Notes: generated by a model not told the origin, from the letters alone. Counted from the first letter of the stretch, positions 18,282-27,120 are shown. The stretch is 64,000 nucleotides of DNA from Methanobacteriota archaeon (GCA_023402275.1 JAEXCH010000014.1:1-64000); one strand, 5' to 3'. Made by a program: numbers and translations.

Positions 18282-18824
18282 CTGAGATACGTTGTTGCGA
18301 TCACAGGGGCATCCGGAAGCATCTACGGGATACGCCTACTTCAGGAACTTCCCGGCGAGAAGATACTTGTGATGTCCAAGGTTGCGAAGGAGATCATACC
18401 CCACGAGACAGGCATGACCGTGGAAGAGGTAGAGTCCCTTGCGGATAAGGTGTTCGATGATAATGATCTATTCGCATCAATATCCTCCGGATCATTCGAA
18501 TATGATTGCATGTTCGTTGCCCCCTGCAGCGAATCATCAGTGGCCAAGTTCGCATGCGGTATTGCTGATACTTTGATATCAAGGGCTGTAGCGGTCTGCA
18601 TCAAAGAGAACAGGAAAGTGGTCCTTGTCGTAAGGGAGACGCCTAAGAGTGCGATAATGCTTGAGAACGAACTCAAACTGGCAAGATGCGGTGTGACAAT
18701 AATGGATGCCAATCCTGGGTTCTATCATTCCCCTGTTTCATTGGATGATATAGTAGATTTCATTGTTGGAAGATGTTTGGATAAGGTCAGCATTGAGCAC
18801 GACCTATTCAAAAAATGGGAATGA
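18282..18824 (+). CDS. ubiX: UbiX-type flavin prenyltransferase with probable CTG start
   Basis: Makes prenylated FMN, the cofactor of UbiD-type decarboxylases. The reading frame gives LRYVVAITGASGSIYGIRLL at its start, matching the family N-terminus almost exactly, with the FMN loop TGASGS and the late VLVVRETP segment. No ATG, GTG or TTG exists before this block; the first is GTG at 18369, which would delete the flavin-binding loop. GAGGTG lies 5 bases before CTG at 18282, so a CTG start is the best reading. Length 180 residues, normal for UbiX. The stop abuts the convergent leuS stop. Confidence 0.85.
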   Translation: MRYVVAITGASGSIYGIRLLQELPGEKILVMSKVAKEIIPHETGMTVEEVESLADKVFDDNDLFASISSGSFEYDCMFVAPCSESSVAKFACGIADTLISRAVAVCIKENRKVVLVVRETPKSAIMLENELKLARCGVTIMDANPGFYHSPVSLDDIVDFIVGRCLDKVSIEHDLFKKWE

Positions 18825-21701
18825 TCATTCCAGATATATCGCAGGCCTTCCTGGAACAGCCGCTCTGGATTTGTTCTGAGGGTCGTAGATATCCATGTCA
18901 TCGGCAGAGTATGCCTTGACCTTTCCTTCTAACTCTTCGCTGAGGAATCCTTCTGCTACTTTCAAAAGAGCCAGTTCATCTGTTTCAACGATCATTTTCT
19001 TTTGATCCATGGACGATCTTGTCAGGTCTGTAACAACCTTCTTAACAAATTCGGATACGGCCTTTCCGTTCTTTCTGAGGTTCTCGTCCGCCATGCATTT
19101 CTTTGTGAGTGACGGGATATCAAGGGTTCCTGACCCCATCATCTCTATTCCAGATCTCATTACATCCACCTTCCAAGATGGAGAGGTGTACAGTATGATG
19201 TTCTTTGCATCGGATTCCGTGACCTTCTTTATCTGGGTCACGTCTGACATCAGTTCCCTGATGAATTCCTCCTCGTATTCAGCTGATGCAGAGATTTCCT
19301 TCACCTCGGGCAGTTCTGCTGCAGAAACAAGTCCCTCGAATCCTGCCAGTTCCCACATCTCCTCTGCAATGTGAGGTGTTATTGGCGCCATGCATAATAT
19401 CCAGATCCTAAGGGCCTCCGATATCATCTCTTTGTTTTTGCCGCCTCTTCTGGTATACCATTTGATATCATTCAGCATTTCGAAGTACGTTGATGTGGCC
19501 AACTGCCTGAGATCGTATCTTTCCATTCCGGATCTTATGGAAGAGAGATGACCGTTGAATCTGGATATCAGCCAAGTATCGATACCCTTCTTCTCTCCTG
19601 GGTCATTTGAGGATATCAATTCCTCGATGGTGTTCATTATCCTTTCCAGTCTTTGACGGTAGGTTATGACGATGTCCTCACTCCATTCCACATCTACGAA
19701 CATAGATGCGACATGAGCATAATACAATCTCAGAGTATCAACACCGAACTGCTCCACGGCACCGGGTATTGGTTGCGCTCCTCCCTTGGATTTTGAGATC
19801 TTGTTCTTCTTGCCTGTTATGTACCAGTTGACAAGGATGCCCTTCGGCTGCATATCGTCCGGCAATATCGCGCGGTGATTGAACAGGAACACAGGGAAAT
19901 GCACTGTCATATGCTCTTTCCCGCCCAGGTTTATATCCAACGGATACCAATACTTGACATCCTCTCTGATATCGTTCAGAACATCCTCTGGAACATTTGT
20001 ATTCGAGGATACGGTTCTAACATCGCCTTTTCCTAATATGACGTGATCGAAGAACTCCTCTGTCATGTTCTCGGGAGCTATCTTCTTCTCGTTGGCATAT
20101 ATCGATATTATGTAATACAAAGGGTACAAAGTGGAATCGGATATCGCTTCGATGATCCATTTCTCATCGAACGGGAATCTGGTGCCCAGCCAGTTTCCCT
20201 GCCTTACACATGCGCGTTCCCTGAACCATCTGAGAGTTGCATGTATGTTATCATAGAACTCTGAAGGATTGATGTCCATATCATAGCAGTGTTCGCTGGT
20301 CCTTTCGGTAAGTACCTCATCACCATAATTGATGAACCATTGATCGTCGATCCTCTTCACTCTGACGGGCTGACCGCATCTGCATATAACTTCTTCAGTT
20401 AGATCGAAGAATTTCTCTGCCTCTCCGGAATCGAGCATGGCCTGTTTCATCTTCTCTTTGGCTTCCTCGACCCTCATTCCGACAAAGGGTCCGCTGGTCT
20501 CTTTCATGCGGCCCATGTGGTATCCGTCCTTATAGACCTGCTTCTTAGCTTCTTCGAGTCTCGGATCCCCAGGTTCAGTTATTCCGAGCCTGTCTATCAT
20601 GTCCTTTGCCGGAAAGTCTCCGTATCCTTCGATGGATATTATCGAGATCGGAACAACTGATTCCACCAATTCCTTTGACAATCCATATTTCTCTGTGACC
20701 AATAGGTCCTTCTTAAGGGCATCCAGAGATATCCAATCATCAGGCGCATCAGAAGGAACGGATGTGACCAATCCGCTTCCCACGTTGGGATCGGAGAATG
20801 AGGCGGGGAACACAGGTATCTCCCTGTGTATCATAGGGGCTTCGCACATCCAGCCTATCATGTCCTTTCCTGATATAGGATCCAATATTGTGATGTCATC
20901 GATCTGAAGCTGTAGTTTCTCTGCGGCCTCTTTTGAGACTATCCATGTCTCATCCTCTTTCTTTATTCTGGTGTATTCTACATCCGGATTCACCCAGAAA
21001 CATACTTGTCCGTAGACGGTCTCCGGTCTCAGGGTCGCTGCGATAAGGTATTCGTTTCCATGTTTGAATTTCAGTAAGGTGTATTCCTGTACCTCTGCAT
21101 TACCTCCCTTTGAGATGTCAGTCTCCGAAGCATCCACTGCAACGGGTCCGCAGCAAGGGCAGGCAGGAGCATAATAGGGTTTCTGCATCAGCAATCCCAG
21201 ATCATTTAGCTTTCTAAACTGCCATTGTATGAATTTGCTGTAATCTTCGTTAACGGTCGAGGTGAATCTTCTCCAGTCAGCAAGGAATCCGAATCTTTTC
21301 CAATAATCGTTGACATATACGTCATTGAAGTAATCCACGACCTTCATTGGGCCCTTCATATCATCCAGTTTATCTTTGGGACAGCCGTTCCTTATGAGGT
21401 AGTCGATAAGGTCCTGGTCCCCTTTGGATACTCTCGCGGCCAGACTTATTGCGCCGTTCCCTGTAGCGTGGGTTCCGACAGGGAACATCACGTTGTAGCC
21501 TGTCATCCTCTTGTATCTTCCGATGGCATCGGTGTAAGTATATCCTCTCAAATGTCCTACATGTAGGAAACCCGTCACTCCGGGGTAAGCGAATATGATC
21601 ATGAACTTTGGTTTGTCATTATCCCTGTCGGCACGCTCCAGTCCCTGTTCGGACCACTCCGCCTGCCATCTTTTTTCCATTTCATCATATTCGTAAGACA
21701 T
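18825..21701 (-). CDS. leuS: leucyl-tRNA synthetase
   Basis: Charges tRNA-Leu. The 958-residue class I synthetase shows the HIGH-type motif HVGHLRGYTYTDAIGR (about residue 47), a CP1 editing domain (TLRPETVYG...), a zinc-binding knuckle (ACPCCG) and the KMSKS-type loop NKISKSKGG near residue 635, then the helical anticodon-binding domain. The length is typical of the archaeal/eukaryotic type. Its promoter is in the AT-rich region shared with the divergent RHH/FtsZ-like operon. Two tRNA-Leu genes lie 4 kb away. Confidence 0.97.
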   Translation of the reverse strand: MSYEYDEMEKRWQAEWSEQGLERADRDNDKPKFMIIFAYPGVTGFLHVGHLRGYTYTDAIGRYKRMTGYNVMFPVGTHATGNGAISLAARVSKGDQDLIDYLIRNGCPKDKLDDMKGPMKVVDYFNDVYVNDYWKRFGFLADWRRFTSTVNEDYSKFIQWQFRKLNDLGLLMQKPYYAPACPCCGPVAVDASETDISKGGNAEVQEYTLLKFKHGNEYLIAATLRPETVYGQVCFWVNPDVEYTRIKKEDETWIVSKEAAEKLQLQIDDITILDPISGKDMIGWMCEAPMIHREIPVFPASFSDPNVGSGLVTSVPSDAPDDWISLDALKKDLLVTEKYGLSKELVESVVPISIISIEGYGDFPAKDMIDRLGITEPGDPRLEEAKKQVYKDGYHMGRMKETSGPFVGMRVEEAKEKMKQAMLDSGEAEKFFDLTEEVICRCGQPVRVKRIDDQWFINYGDEVLTERTSEHCYDMDINPSEFYDNIHATLRWFRERACVRQGNWLGTRFPFDEKWIIEAISDSTLYPLYYIISIYANEKKIAPENMTEEFFDHVILGKGDVRTVSSNTNVPEDVLNDIREDVKYWYPLDINLGGKEHMTVHFPVFLFNHRAILPDDMQPKGILVNWYITGKKNKISKSKGGAQPIPGAVEQFGVDTLRLYYAHVASMFVDVEWSEDIVITYRQRLERIMNTIEELISSNDPGEKKGIDTWLISRFNGHLSSIRSGMERYDLRQLATSTYFEMLNDIKWYTRRGGKNKEMISEALRIWILCMAPITPHIAEEMWELAGFEGLVSAAELPEVKEISASAEYEEEFIRELMSDVTQIKKVTESDAKNIILYTSPSWKVDVMRSGIEMMGSGTLDIPSLTKKCMADENLRKNGKAVSEFVKKVVTDLTRSSMDQKKMIVETDELALLKVAEGFLSEELEGKVKAYSADDMDIYDPQNKSRAAVPGRPAIYLE

Positions 21702-21792
21702 TTGAATCCTCGATGGTTGTTACGCTCTAATATTAATTATTAATAAATAGTATTCGGAAGAGGACAATCTTTTTATCCATGCCAGTGTTATT

Positions 21793-21910
21793 ATTGTTAT
21801 AATACAGATGATAAGGTGTCCGTATTCAACGTTCACATGTTGTATTACAAAAGGATACGATCCTTATCATTGTAAGACAATGTCATACAATTGTCACACA
21901 TTTTATATAG
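21793..21910. promoter_or_regulatory. repeat-rich promoter region of the RHH/FtsZ-like operon
   Basis: Contains ATGATAAGG (21808-21816) and CCTTATCAT (21862-21870) as inverted arms, ATTGTAAGACAAT (21869-21881, palindromic around AAG), ACAATTGT (21887-21894) and then a TATA element TTTTATATAG (21901-21910). The clustered ATTGT/ACAAT half-sites look like operators. Autoregulation by the ribbon-helix-helix protein encoded next is a reasonable inference. Confidence 0.5.
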
Positions 21911-21976
21911 TTGGTATTACATAGTACTATCTGCGAGCAAGAAGGGATGGGACTCTACTAGCTCCGAGGTGATGGA

Positions 21977-22336
21977 ATGGCCGAAAAGGAAACAACGATC
22001 TCTATCAGGATGGGACCAGAGGAAATCCAGATCATGGATGACTTCATGGATGATAATGGGATCATAAAACGTTCGGATTTCATCAGAAGGGCCATAACCG
22101 GCTACATCAGGTCCAAAACGGATCAGGATGTGGAAGAAGGCCCAGGCGGGATCTTCGTCCGCCTTCAAGAGGTACAACTTGAGGCTATCAACAACATAGT
22201 CAAGACGGGTGTCTGCTATGATGCTGAGGAGTACGCAAGGAAGTGCATACTTGACAAGATCGTTCCGGCAGAATCCGAAGAGGAAGCTGTCAAGAACTCT
22301 TTCAAGGCTGCACAGATGGCCTCTGAGATGAAGTGA
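21977..22336 (+). CDS. CdrS-like ribbon-helix-helix regulator
   Basis: A 119-residue protein whose first 50 residues (TTISIRMGPEEIQIMDDFMD...RSDFIRRAITGYI) form a ribbon-helix-helix DNA-binding domain. The rest is a charged helical tail with conserved-looking Cys residues. The start follows GAGGTGAT. In euryarchaea the short RHH protein CdrS is encoded directly upstream of ftsZ2 and regulates cell division; the same gene order here, an RHH protein then an FtsZ-like protein, supports the assignment. It could also regulate its own operon through the repeats upstream. Confidence 0.75.
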   Translation: MAEKETTISIRMGPEEIQIMDDFMDDNGIIKRSDFIRRAITGYIRSKTDQDVEEGPGGIFVRLQEVQLEAINNIVKTGVCYDAEEYARKCILDKIVPAESEEEAVKNSFKAAQMASEMK

Positions 22337-22357
22337 AGAAAAAGGGATGGGAAATAC

Positions 22358-22401
22358 CTCGACGAAGTGATGGGAAGGCGTACACACGCCTCTTCGTCGA
22401 G
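22358..22401 (+). promoter_or_regulatory. two-part hairpin between cdrS-like and FtsZ-like genes
   Basis: CTCGACGAAG (22358-22367) pairs perfectly with CTTCGTCGAG (22392-22401), and inside it AGGCGT (22376-22381) pairs with ACGCCT (22386-22391) around an ACAC loop. One side carries an 8-base bulge. There is no U-tract, so it is more likely an mRNA stability, processing or translation-control element than a terminator. Confidence 0.6.
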
Positions 22402-22421
22402 ATCGTAAACTCTTTAGAACA

Positions 22422-23153
22422 ATGGGGATGCACGAAATGGTAGCAAACACAAGAGAGACAGACATATCCGTCACGATAGAACCGCGTATAGCAGTCATCG
22501 GTATAGGCGGAGCAGGATGCAATGTCATAAGCGGTTTCTATGAGGCGCTTGCACCAGTGGACACCATCGCCATCAACACAGACAGAAAGGCCCTGGACGA
22601 AACAGCCGCAGATAGAAAGATCTACATATGCAAAGCGGTCACAAAGGGCGAGGGCACCAAGGGAGACACCAGACTTGGAAACAAGTGTGCAAAGGTCCAC
22701 GAGGATGAGATCGAGAAGGCGATCATCGGTCACGATGTTGTCTTCATCGTTGCAGGACTCGGCGGAGGCACAGGTACCGGTGCGGCATCAGTGGTCGCTG
22801 AATTATGCAACCGCAACAACATAACGGCATTCGCCATCGCGATCAACCCGTTCTTCTTCGAGTCCGATAGGATATCCGTTGCAAGAGAGGGGTTGAGAGG
22901 GATAAGGGCGGCATGCCCCAATACATTCACTGTCGAGAACGACAAGGTCCTGGAATTCATGCCTGAGGCAACAATGAACCAGGCAATGCGCTCTGTAAAC
23001 AGGAGCATAATGTACTTCGTCAAGAAGGCCAGCGCTCAGATCAATAAACAGATAGAGAATGAGTTGGATATGATCCAAAAGAAAGTATCACCGAAGAAGA
23101 TGGTCCTCAAGGACATGCCTGAGATACAATACTTCTCCGGGATCGAAATATAA
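22422..23153 (+). CDS. short FtsZ/tubulin-like GTPase
   Basis: A 243-residue tubulin-superfamily protein. The GTPase domain is complete: GIGGAGCNVIS (about residues 27-37), INTD, the tubulin signature GGGTGTGA (about 114-121) and AINPFFFESDR. A helix 7-like region follows, and the protein then ends. FtsZ proteins are usually 350-400 residues with a C-terminal activation domain; that domain, which supplies the catalytic T7 loop, is missing. Either it is a noncanonical GTPase-only paralogue or it pairs with another FtsZ elsewhere. Encoded with a CdrS-like regulator, which points to a role in division. Confidence 0.8.
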   Translation: MGMHEMVANTRETDISVTIEPRIAVIGIGGAGCNVISGFYEALAPVDTIAINTDRKALDETAADRKIYICKAVTKGEGTKGDTRLGNKCAKVHEDEIEKAIIGHDVVFIVAGLGGGTGTGAASVVAELCNRNNITAFAIAINPFFFESDRISVAREGLRGIRAACPNTFTVENDKVLEFMPEATMNQAMRSVNRSIMYFVKKASAQINKQIENELDMIQKKVSPKKMVLKDMPEIQYFSGIEI

Positions 23154-23196
23154 ATCTTATATGAGGGGGATCCCCCATCCCCTTAGTTCTTCCTCC

Positions 23197-23221
23197 GGGT
23201 TATGACATAACGTCATAACCC
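23197..23221. terminator. hairpin at the convergent FtsZ-like / iorB ends
   Basis: GGGTTATGAC (23197-23206) and GTCATAACCC (23212-23221) form a perfect 10-base stem with a 5-base loop. It overlaps the last codons of iorB and lies 44 bases past the FtsZ-like stop. A smaller GGGGGATCCCCC palindrome precedes it near 23165. No U-tract is present; it may separate convergent transcripts. Confidence 0.45.
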
Positions 23222-23787
23222 ATCTGGAAAGCTTTTGAATTAAGCTCCTTGAACTTCTCAGGAACAACTTCAAGTAATTCCGTCTCAAGGACATCCTTTG
23301 ATATCGGGAATCCCTTGACAGCTGCAACAGCACCTATCATGACCGCATTGGCCGCAACGGCCTTGCCGGCCTTTATCGCGGTCTTTGTGGCATCAATTGT
23401 CTTTAGGTTGTCAGTCACGGAACTCACGGAATCGACTAGGGCTTGGATGTCCGGATATTCTTCGAATCCGGCAGCCACCATGGAAGGGAACACAGGATCG
23501 AGATTCATCAGTATGAATGTGTCCTTGTTCCCGAGGGTCAGGTTCCTGCATGTCTCAACGGGTTCGAATCCCATTATGAGATCCGCACCTCCGGTGGATT
23601 CAAGAGGACTTATTATGTCATCTCCGAAACGAAGTGTGGAGATCACACTTCCTCCTCTCTGGGCCATCCCGTGGACCTCGCTCATTGATACTTTATACCC
23701 TGAGTTCATGGCCGCTCTTCCCAGCACCATCGATGCAAGGAGGACACCCTGCCCTCCTACCCCGACTATCTGCACCGTGTATCTCAT
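23200..23787 (-). CDS. iorB: indolepyruvate:ferredoxin oxidoreductase, beta subunit
   Basis: Small subunit of the enzyme that oxidatively decarboxylates aryl pyruvates to aryl-acetyl-CoA with ferredoxin as acceptor, or runs in reverse for aromatic amino-acid synthesis. The 195-residue protein begins MRYTVQIVGVGGQGVLLASM and has the family motif MSEVHGMAQRGGSV. The start at 23787 overlaps the iorA stop by 4 bases (ATGA); a longer frame upstream is only read-through inside iorA. Typical IorB length. Confidence 0.93.
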   Translation of the reverse strand: MRYTVQIVGVGGQGVLLASMVLGRAAMNSGYKVSMSEVHGMAQRGGSVISTLRFGDDIISPLESTGGADLIMGFEPVETCRNLTLGNKDTFILMNLDPVFPSMVAAGFEEYPDIQALVDSVSSVTDNLKTIDATKTAIKAGKAVAANAVMIGAVAAVKGFPISKDVLETELLEVVPEKFKELNSKAFQMGYDVMS

Positions 23788-25595
23788 TCCTTCACCTCTA
23801 TTGCTCCCTTGGGGCAGACATTGGCACACATGCCACATCCGATACATTGGGTCGGATCGGTCATTACATCCTCGCCCTTCTTCAGAAGTGCGGGACATGC
23901 TATGGTCTTCACGCAAAGATGACAGTGTATGCATTTATCCTGATTGACATGGCATTCCTTGATCACCAGTTTCTTCTCTTTCTTGAGTTCAAGAGGACAT
24001 GGGCATTTCGACACGACCACTGCGACACCGTCGAAGTCCAATGCATCCCTCATCACCTTCTCCGCTGCCTTGACATCATATGGATCGATGGTCTCGACGA
24101 ACTTTATCCCCAGACCTTTTACCAAGGTCTCTATGTCTATGGGAGATGTGTTCACGTTTCCGAAGCTCCTCCCTGTTCCGGGATTGGGCTGGTGCCCCGT
24201 CATGGCAGTTGTTCTGTTGTCCAGTATGACCATCACTATCTTGTGGTCATTGAACAATGCGGACGTCAAAGGTCCGACCCCTGAATGGAAGAATGTGGAA
24301 TCCCCTATGAATGCGATCGCTTTTTGATCCGTTGCCTGATCGAATCCTCCTGCAGCTCCTGCACCTCCACCCATACATATTATGAAGTCTGCCGCATGGA
24401 AAGGCGGTTGAACGCCAAGGGTGTAACATCCGATATCGGAACAGTACACAACATCCCTTTTACCAACAGCCTTCTTGGTTGCGGCGAACATCCCTCTGTG
24501 TGGGCATCCCGCACATAATGTGGCAGGTCTGCTGGGGAGTTTTATGTCCGCAGGAGGTAGAGGGGTCGGCATACTCCTGACATCTATAAGATCTGCAAGC
24601 CTCTTCATCGTATCCGGGGAATATTCCCATTCCCTTGGAAGGTGGCCTGACCTCTTTCCGTATATGGGTACGCTAAGGCCGTTCTGAGCGCATATCCTAA
24701 GGACCTGATCCTCAATGAACGGTTCCAATTCCTCAACAATTATCACGAATCTCTTACCCTTGACGAATTCAGCTATCTTCTTCTCAGGAAGGGGATTCGT
24801 GAATCCGAGTTTTAGTATGGAGGTACCAGAGGTGTATTCTTTGACATATGTGTAACTTACACCTGAAGTGATTATGCCGATGTCTCCCCTTCCCTCAATG
24901 TAATTCAGGGGCGATGTTTCTGACAGCTCCTGCGCTTTCTTGTTGAGTTCCAGAAGTCTTACTCTGTTCATCTTTGCAAATGCAGGTATGTTAACGAACT
25001 TCCTGTCATCCTTAACGAAGTGTCCTTTAGCAGGAGTATCCTTCACAGGACCGTATTCAACTATGGACCTGGCGTGATTGACCCTTGTGGTCGTTCTGTA
25101 TATCAACGGGAGTCCGAGTTCCTCGGATATATCGTAAGCGTAGCTTATCATATCCTTTGCCTCAGCCGGTGTCGATGGTTCTATCATCGGAAGCAAGGCC
25201 AGTGTTGCGTAGTAGCGGTTATCCTGTTCGTTCTGAGAGCTATGCACTGAGGGGTCATCCGCACTCAGTACGAGCATTCCTCCGACCACTCCGGAATAAG
25301 CGAGTGTCATCAAGGGATCCGCTGCTACATTCAATCCCACATGCTTCATGAAAGCGAAAGACCTGACACCTGCTGCGGCCGCAGCGGCAGATACCTCTAG
25401 TGCTATCTTCTCGTTCGATGAGAACTCGAAGTACATCCCGGCCTTCTCGGATATCACTTCCAGTATGTTCCCGATCTCTGATGAAGGTGTTCCGGGGTAC
25501 GTCGATGCGAACTTCACCCCTGCTTCGATCAGACCCCTGACGATAGCCTCGTTGCCGAGCAACAGACCTCTTCCGCTCTCTTCCAGAATATTCAT
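23784..25595 (-). CDS. iorA: indolepyruvate:ferredoxin oxidoreductase, alpha subunit
   Basis: Large subunit, 603 residues. The N-terminal pyruvate:ferredoxin-type domain begins after LLLGNEAIVRGLIEAGV; the thiamine diphosphate domain has AGCPHRGMF and GDSTFFHSGVGPLTSA...DNRTTAMTGHQP; the C-terminus carries two [4Fe-4S] motifs, CIHCHLCVKTIACP and CIGCGMCANVCPKGA. It is translationally coupled to iorB. In a methanogen this complex likely assimilates aryl acids or degrades aromatic amino acids. Confidence 0.95.
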   Translation of the reverse strand: MNILEESGRGLLLGNEAIVRGLIEAGVKFASTYPGTPSSEIGNILEVISEKAGMYFEFSSNEKIALEVSAAAAAAGVRSFAFMKHVGLNVAADPLMTLAYSGVVGGMLVLSADDPSVHSSQNEQDNRYYATLALLPMIEPSTPAEAKDMISYAYDISEELGLPLIYRTTTRVNHARSIVEYGPVKDTPAKGHFVKDDRKFVNIPAFAKMNRVRLLELNKKAQELSETSPLNYIEGRGDIGIITSGVSYTYVKEYTSGTSILKLGFTNPLPEKKIAEFVKGKRFVIIVEELEPFIEDQVLRICAQNGLSVPIYGKRSGHLPREWEYSPDTMKRLADLIDVRSMPTPLPPADIKLPSRPATLCAGCPHRGMFAATKKAVGKRDVVYCSDIGCYTLGVQPPFHAADFIICMGGGAGAAGGFDQATDQKAIAFIGDSTFFHSGVGPLTSALFNDHKIVMVILDNRTTAMTGHQPNPGTGRSFGNVNTSPIDIETLVKGLGIKFVETIDPYDVKAAEKVMRDALDFDGVAVVVSKCPCPLELKKEKKLVIKECHVNQDKCIHCHLCVKTIACPALLKKGEDVMTDPTQCIGCGMCANVCPKGAIEVKE

Positions 25596-25718
25596 GCTAA
25601 GACTCCTGTTTCATCCTCTATATCTATCTTCTACTTAATTGGATTTCGTTTCTAACGGTAGCATTGGTCAACGTACGAAAACGATAATAATCCAAAGTAT
25701 GGTGGGGTATCGTATACT

Positions 25719-25804
25719 GCAGGGGTAGCCAAGCTTGGAAACGGCGCAGGACTTAGGATCCTGTTCTTAGTGATACAAGGGTTCAAATCCCTTCCTCTGC
25801 ACCA
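25719..25804 (+). tRNA. tRNA-Leu (anticodon UAG), copy 1
   Basis: A type II tRNA: acceptor GCAGGGG pairs with CCTCTGC (one G-U), a D-arm with GGAAACGGC, anticodon stem CAGGA/TCCTG around loop CTTAGGA (anticodon TAG), a long variable arm, and T-arm GGTTCAAATCC. Discriminator A is followed by an encoded CCA. It reads CUN leucine codons. The promoter region, with GATAATAAT about 30 bases upstream, is shared in sequence with copy 2. Confidence 0.96.
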
Positions 25805-25830
25805 ATCTTCATTTGAAAAAGGGGAAACAT

Positions 25831-26937
25831 ATGCCGGAACTGCTGAAAGATAGGTTTTACAATCGTGATTCAATAAATGCATTGGCTTTGAGTTTCAGAG
25901 ACGTATATCCTTCTTTCCAAGTTGATGACTTCATCAATGATGTCATCGATGGAACGTGGGATGATCTTGAACTCAAGGCCCGCATGCACAGGATCACAAT
26001 CAATCTTGGAAAATATCTTCCGGATGATTACGAACAGGCACTGGATATAATAGATAATGTCATCGAAGGTCGTCGTGAAGGGGTCATAGACTTTGCCCTG
26101 ATGTGCTTCCCTGATTTTGTTGAGGTCTTCGGACAGGATGAATGCCATTGGGATATATCGATGGCGGCATTGGAAAGATATACAAGATCATCCTCCTCAG
26201 AGTTTGCGGTAAGGCCGTTCATAATCAACAATGAAGAACGTATGATGTCGCAGATGGCCGTCTGGTCAAGGCATGAGAATGAGCATGTCAGGAGACTTTC
26301 CAGCGAGGGTTGTCGCCCTCAATTACCGTGGGGGCAGGTGTTGCATAGTTTCAAAAAGGACCCATCAAAGGTCATTGTCATACTGGAACAACTCAAGGCC
26401 GATCCGTCGCTGTATGTCCGTAAAAGTGTTGCAAACAATCTGAATGACATCTCCAAGACACATCCCGATCTTGTCATAAAGATAGCAAAGGAGTGGTACG
26501 GAGATAATGAGTATACAGACTGGATCGTAAAACACGCATGCAGAACATTGCTCAAGAAAGGGGATCGAGAGGTATTGGCGATCTTCGGTTACGATTACAC
26601 AGGTTCAGTGGATGTCGATGGCTTTGCTTTAGTAACGACATCCGTTGCTAACGGAGAGGACATGACCTTCTTGTTCGAGATCGAAGCAAAGGAAACAACC
26701 AAGGTAAGGTTGGAATATGGGATCGACTTCGTGAAGGCGAACGGAAAGCGCAACCGTAAGATATTCCAGATATCCGAGATAGAATTGAAGACAGGTCAGA
26801 GAAAGAAATACAAAAAGACCCATTCCTTTGCGGATATGAGTACCAGGAGACATTATCCGGGAGTACATTCGGTCACACTCATCGTTAACGGCATCGAACA
26901 GGGTACTTTCGATTTTGAACTTCTGGCTGCCGAATGA
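25831..26937 (+). CDS. AlkC-like DNA alkylation repair protein
   Basis: A 368-residue HEAT-like repeat protein of the DNA alkylation repair (AlkC/AlkD) superfamily. Diagnostic is the stretch SRHENEHVRRLSSEGCRPQLPWG followed by DPSLYVRKSVANNLNDIS, where the repeat scaffold cradles damaged DNA. The last 110 residues form a beta-rich, probably Ig-like domain, as in AlkC proteins that bind DNA with an Ig module. It would remove 3-methyladenine-type lesions. The start is the ATG after GGGG; a TTG six codons earlier is less likely. It begins 27 bases after tRNA-Leu copy 1 and may be co-transcribed with it. Confidence 0.85.
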   Translation: MPELLKDRFYNRDSINALALSFRDVYPSFQVDDFINDVIDGTWDDLELKARMHRITINLGKYLPDDYEQALDIIDNVIEGRREGVIDFALMCFPDFVEVFGQDECHWDISMAALERYTRSSSSEFAVRPFIINNEERMMSQMAVWSRHENEHVRRLSSEGCRPQLPWGQVLHSFKKDPSKVIVILEQLKADPSLYVRKSVANNLNDISKTHPDLVIKIAKEWYGDNEYTDWIVKHACRTLLKKGDREVLAIFGYDYTGSVDVDGFALVTTSVANGEDMTFLFEIEAKETTKVRLEYGIDFVKANGKRNRKIFQISEIELKTGQRKKYKKTHSFADMSTRRHYPGVHSVTLIVNGIEQGTFDFELLAAE

Positions 26938-27037
26938 TCCATAGTTATCATTCGAATATAGGGGCCATCTTGCATCTTTCTATGTTCGACACAAAGGAAA
27001 ATGATAATAATGGAAAGCGTGGTCGGGTCAATATCAG

Positions 27038-27120
27038 GCAGGGGTAGCCAAGCTTGGAAACGGCGCAGGACTTAGGATCCTGTTCTTAGTGATACAAGGG
27101 TTCAAATCCCTTCCCCTGCA
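27038..27120 (+). tRNA. tRNA-Leu (anticodon UAG), copy 2
   Basis: Near-identical to copy 1 over the whole gene; the acceptor 3' strand is CCCCTGC, pairing perfectly with GCAGGGG. CCA is not encoded (A then CTG). About 45 bases of upstream sequence also align with those of copy 1 (GATAATAAT, AAAG, TGGT, GGGT blocks), so the duplication includes the promoter. Confidence 0.96.

Noticed and set aside
22302..22733. Minus-strand frames across the FtsZ-like gene
   Set aside because: No motifs, and the opposite strand carries the tubulin signature.
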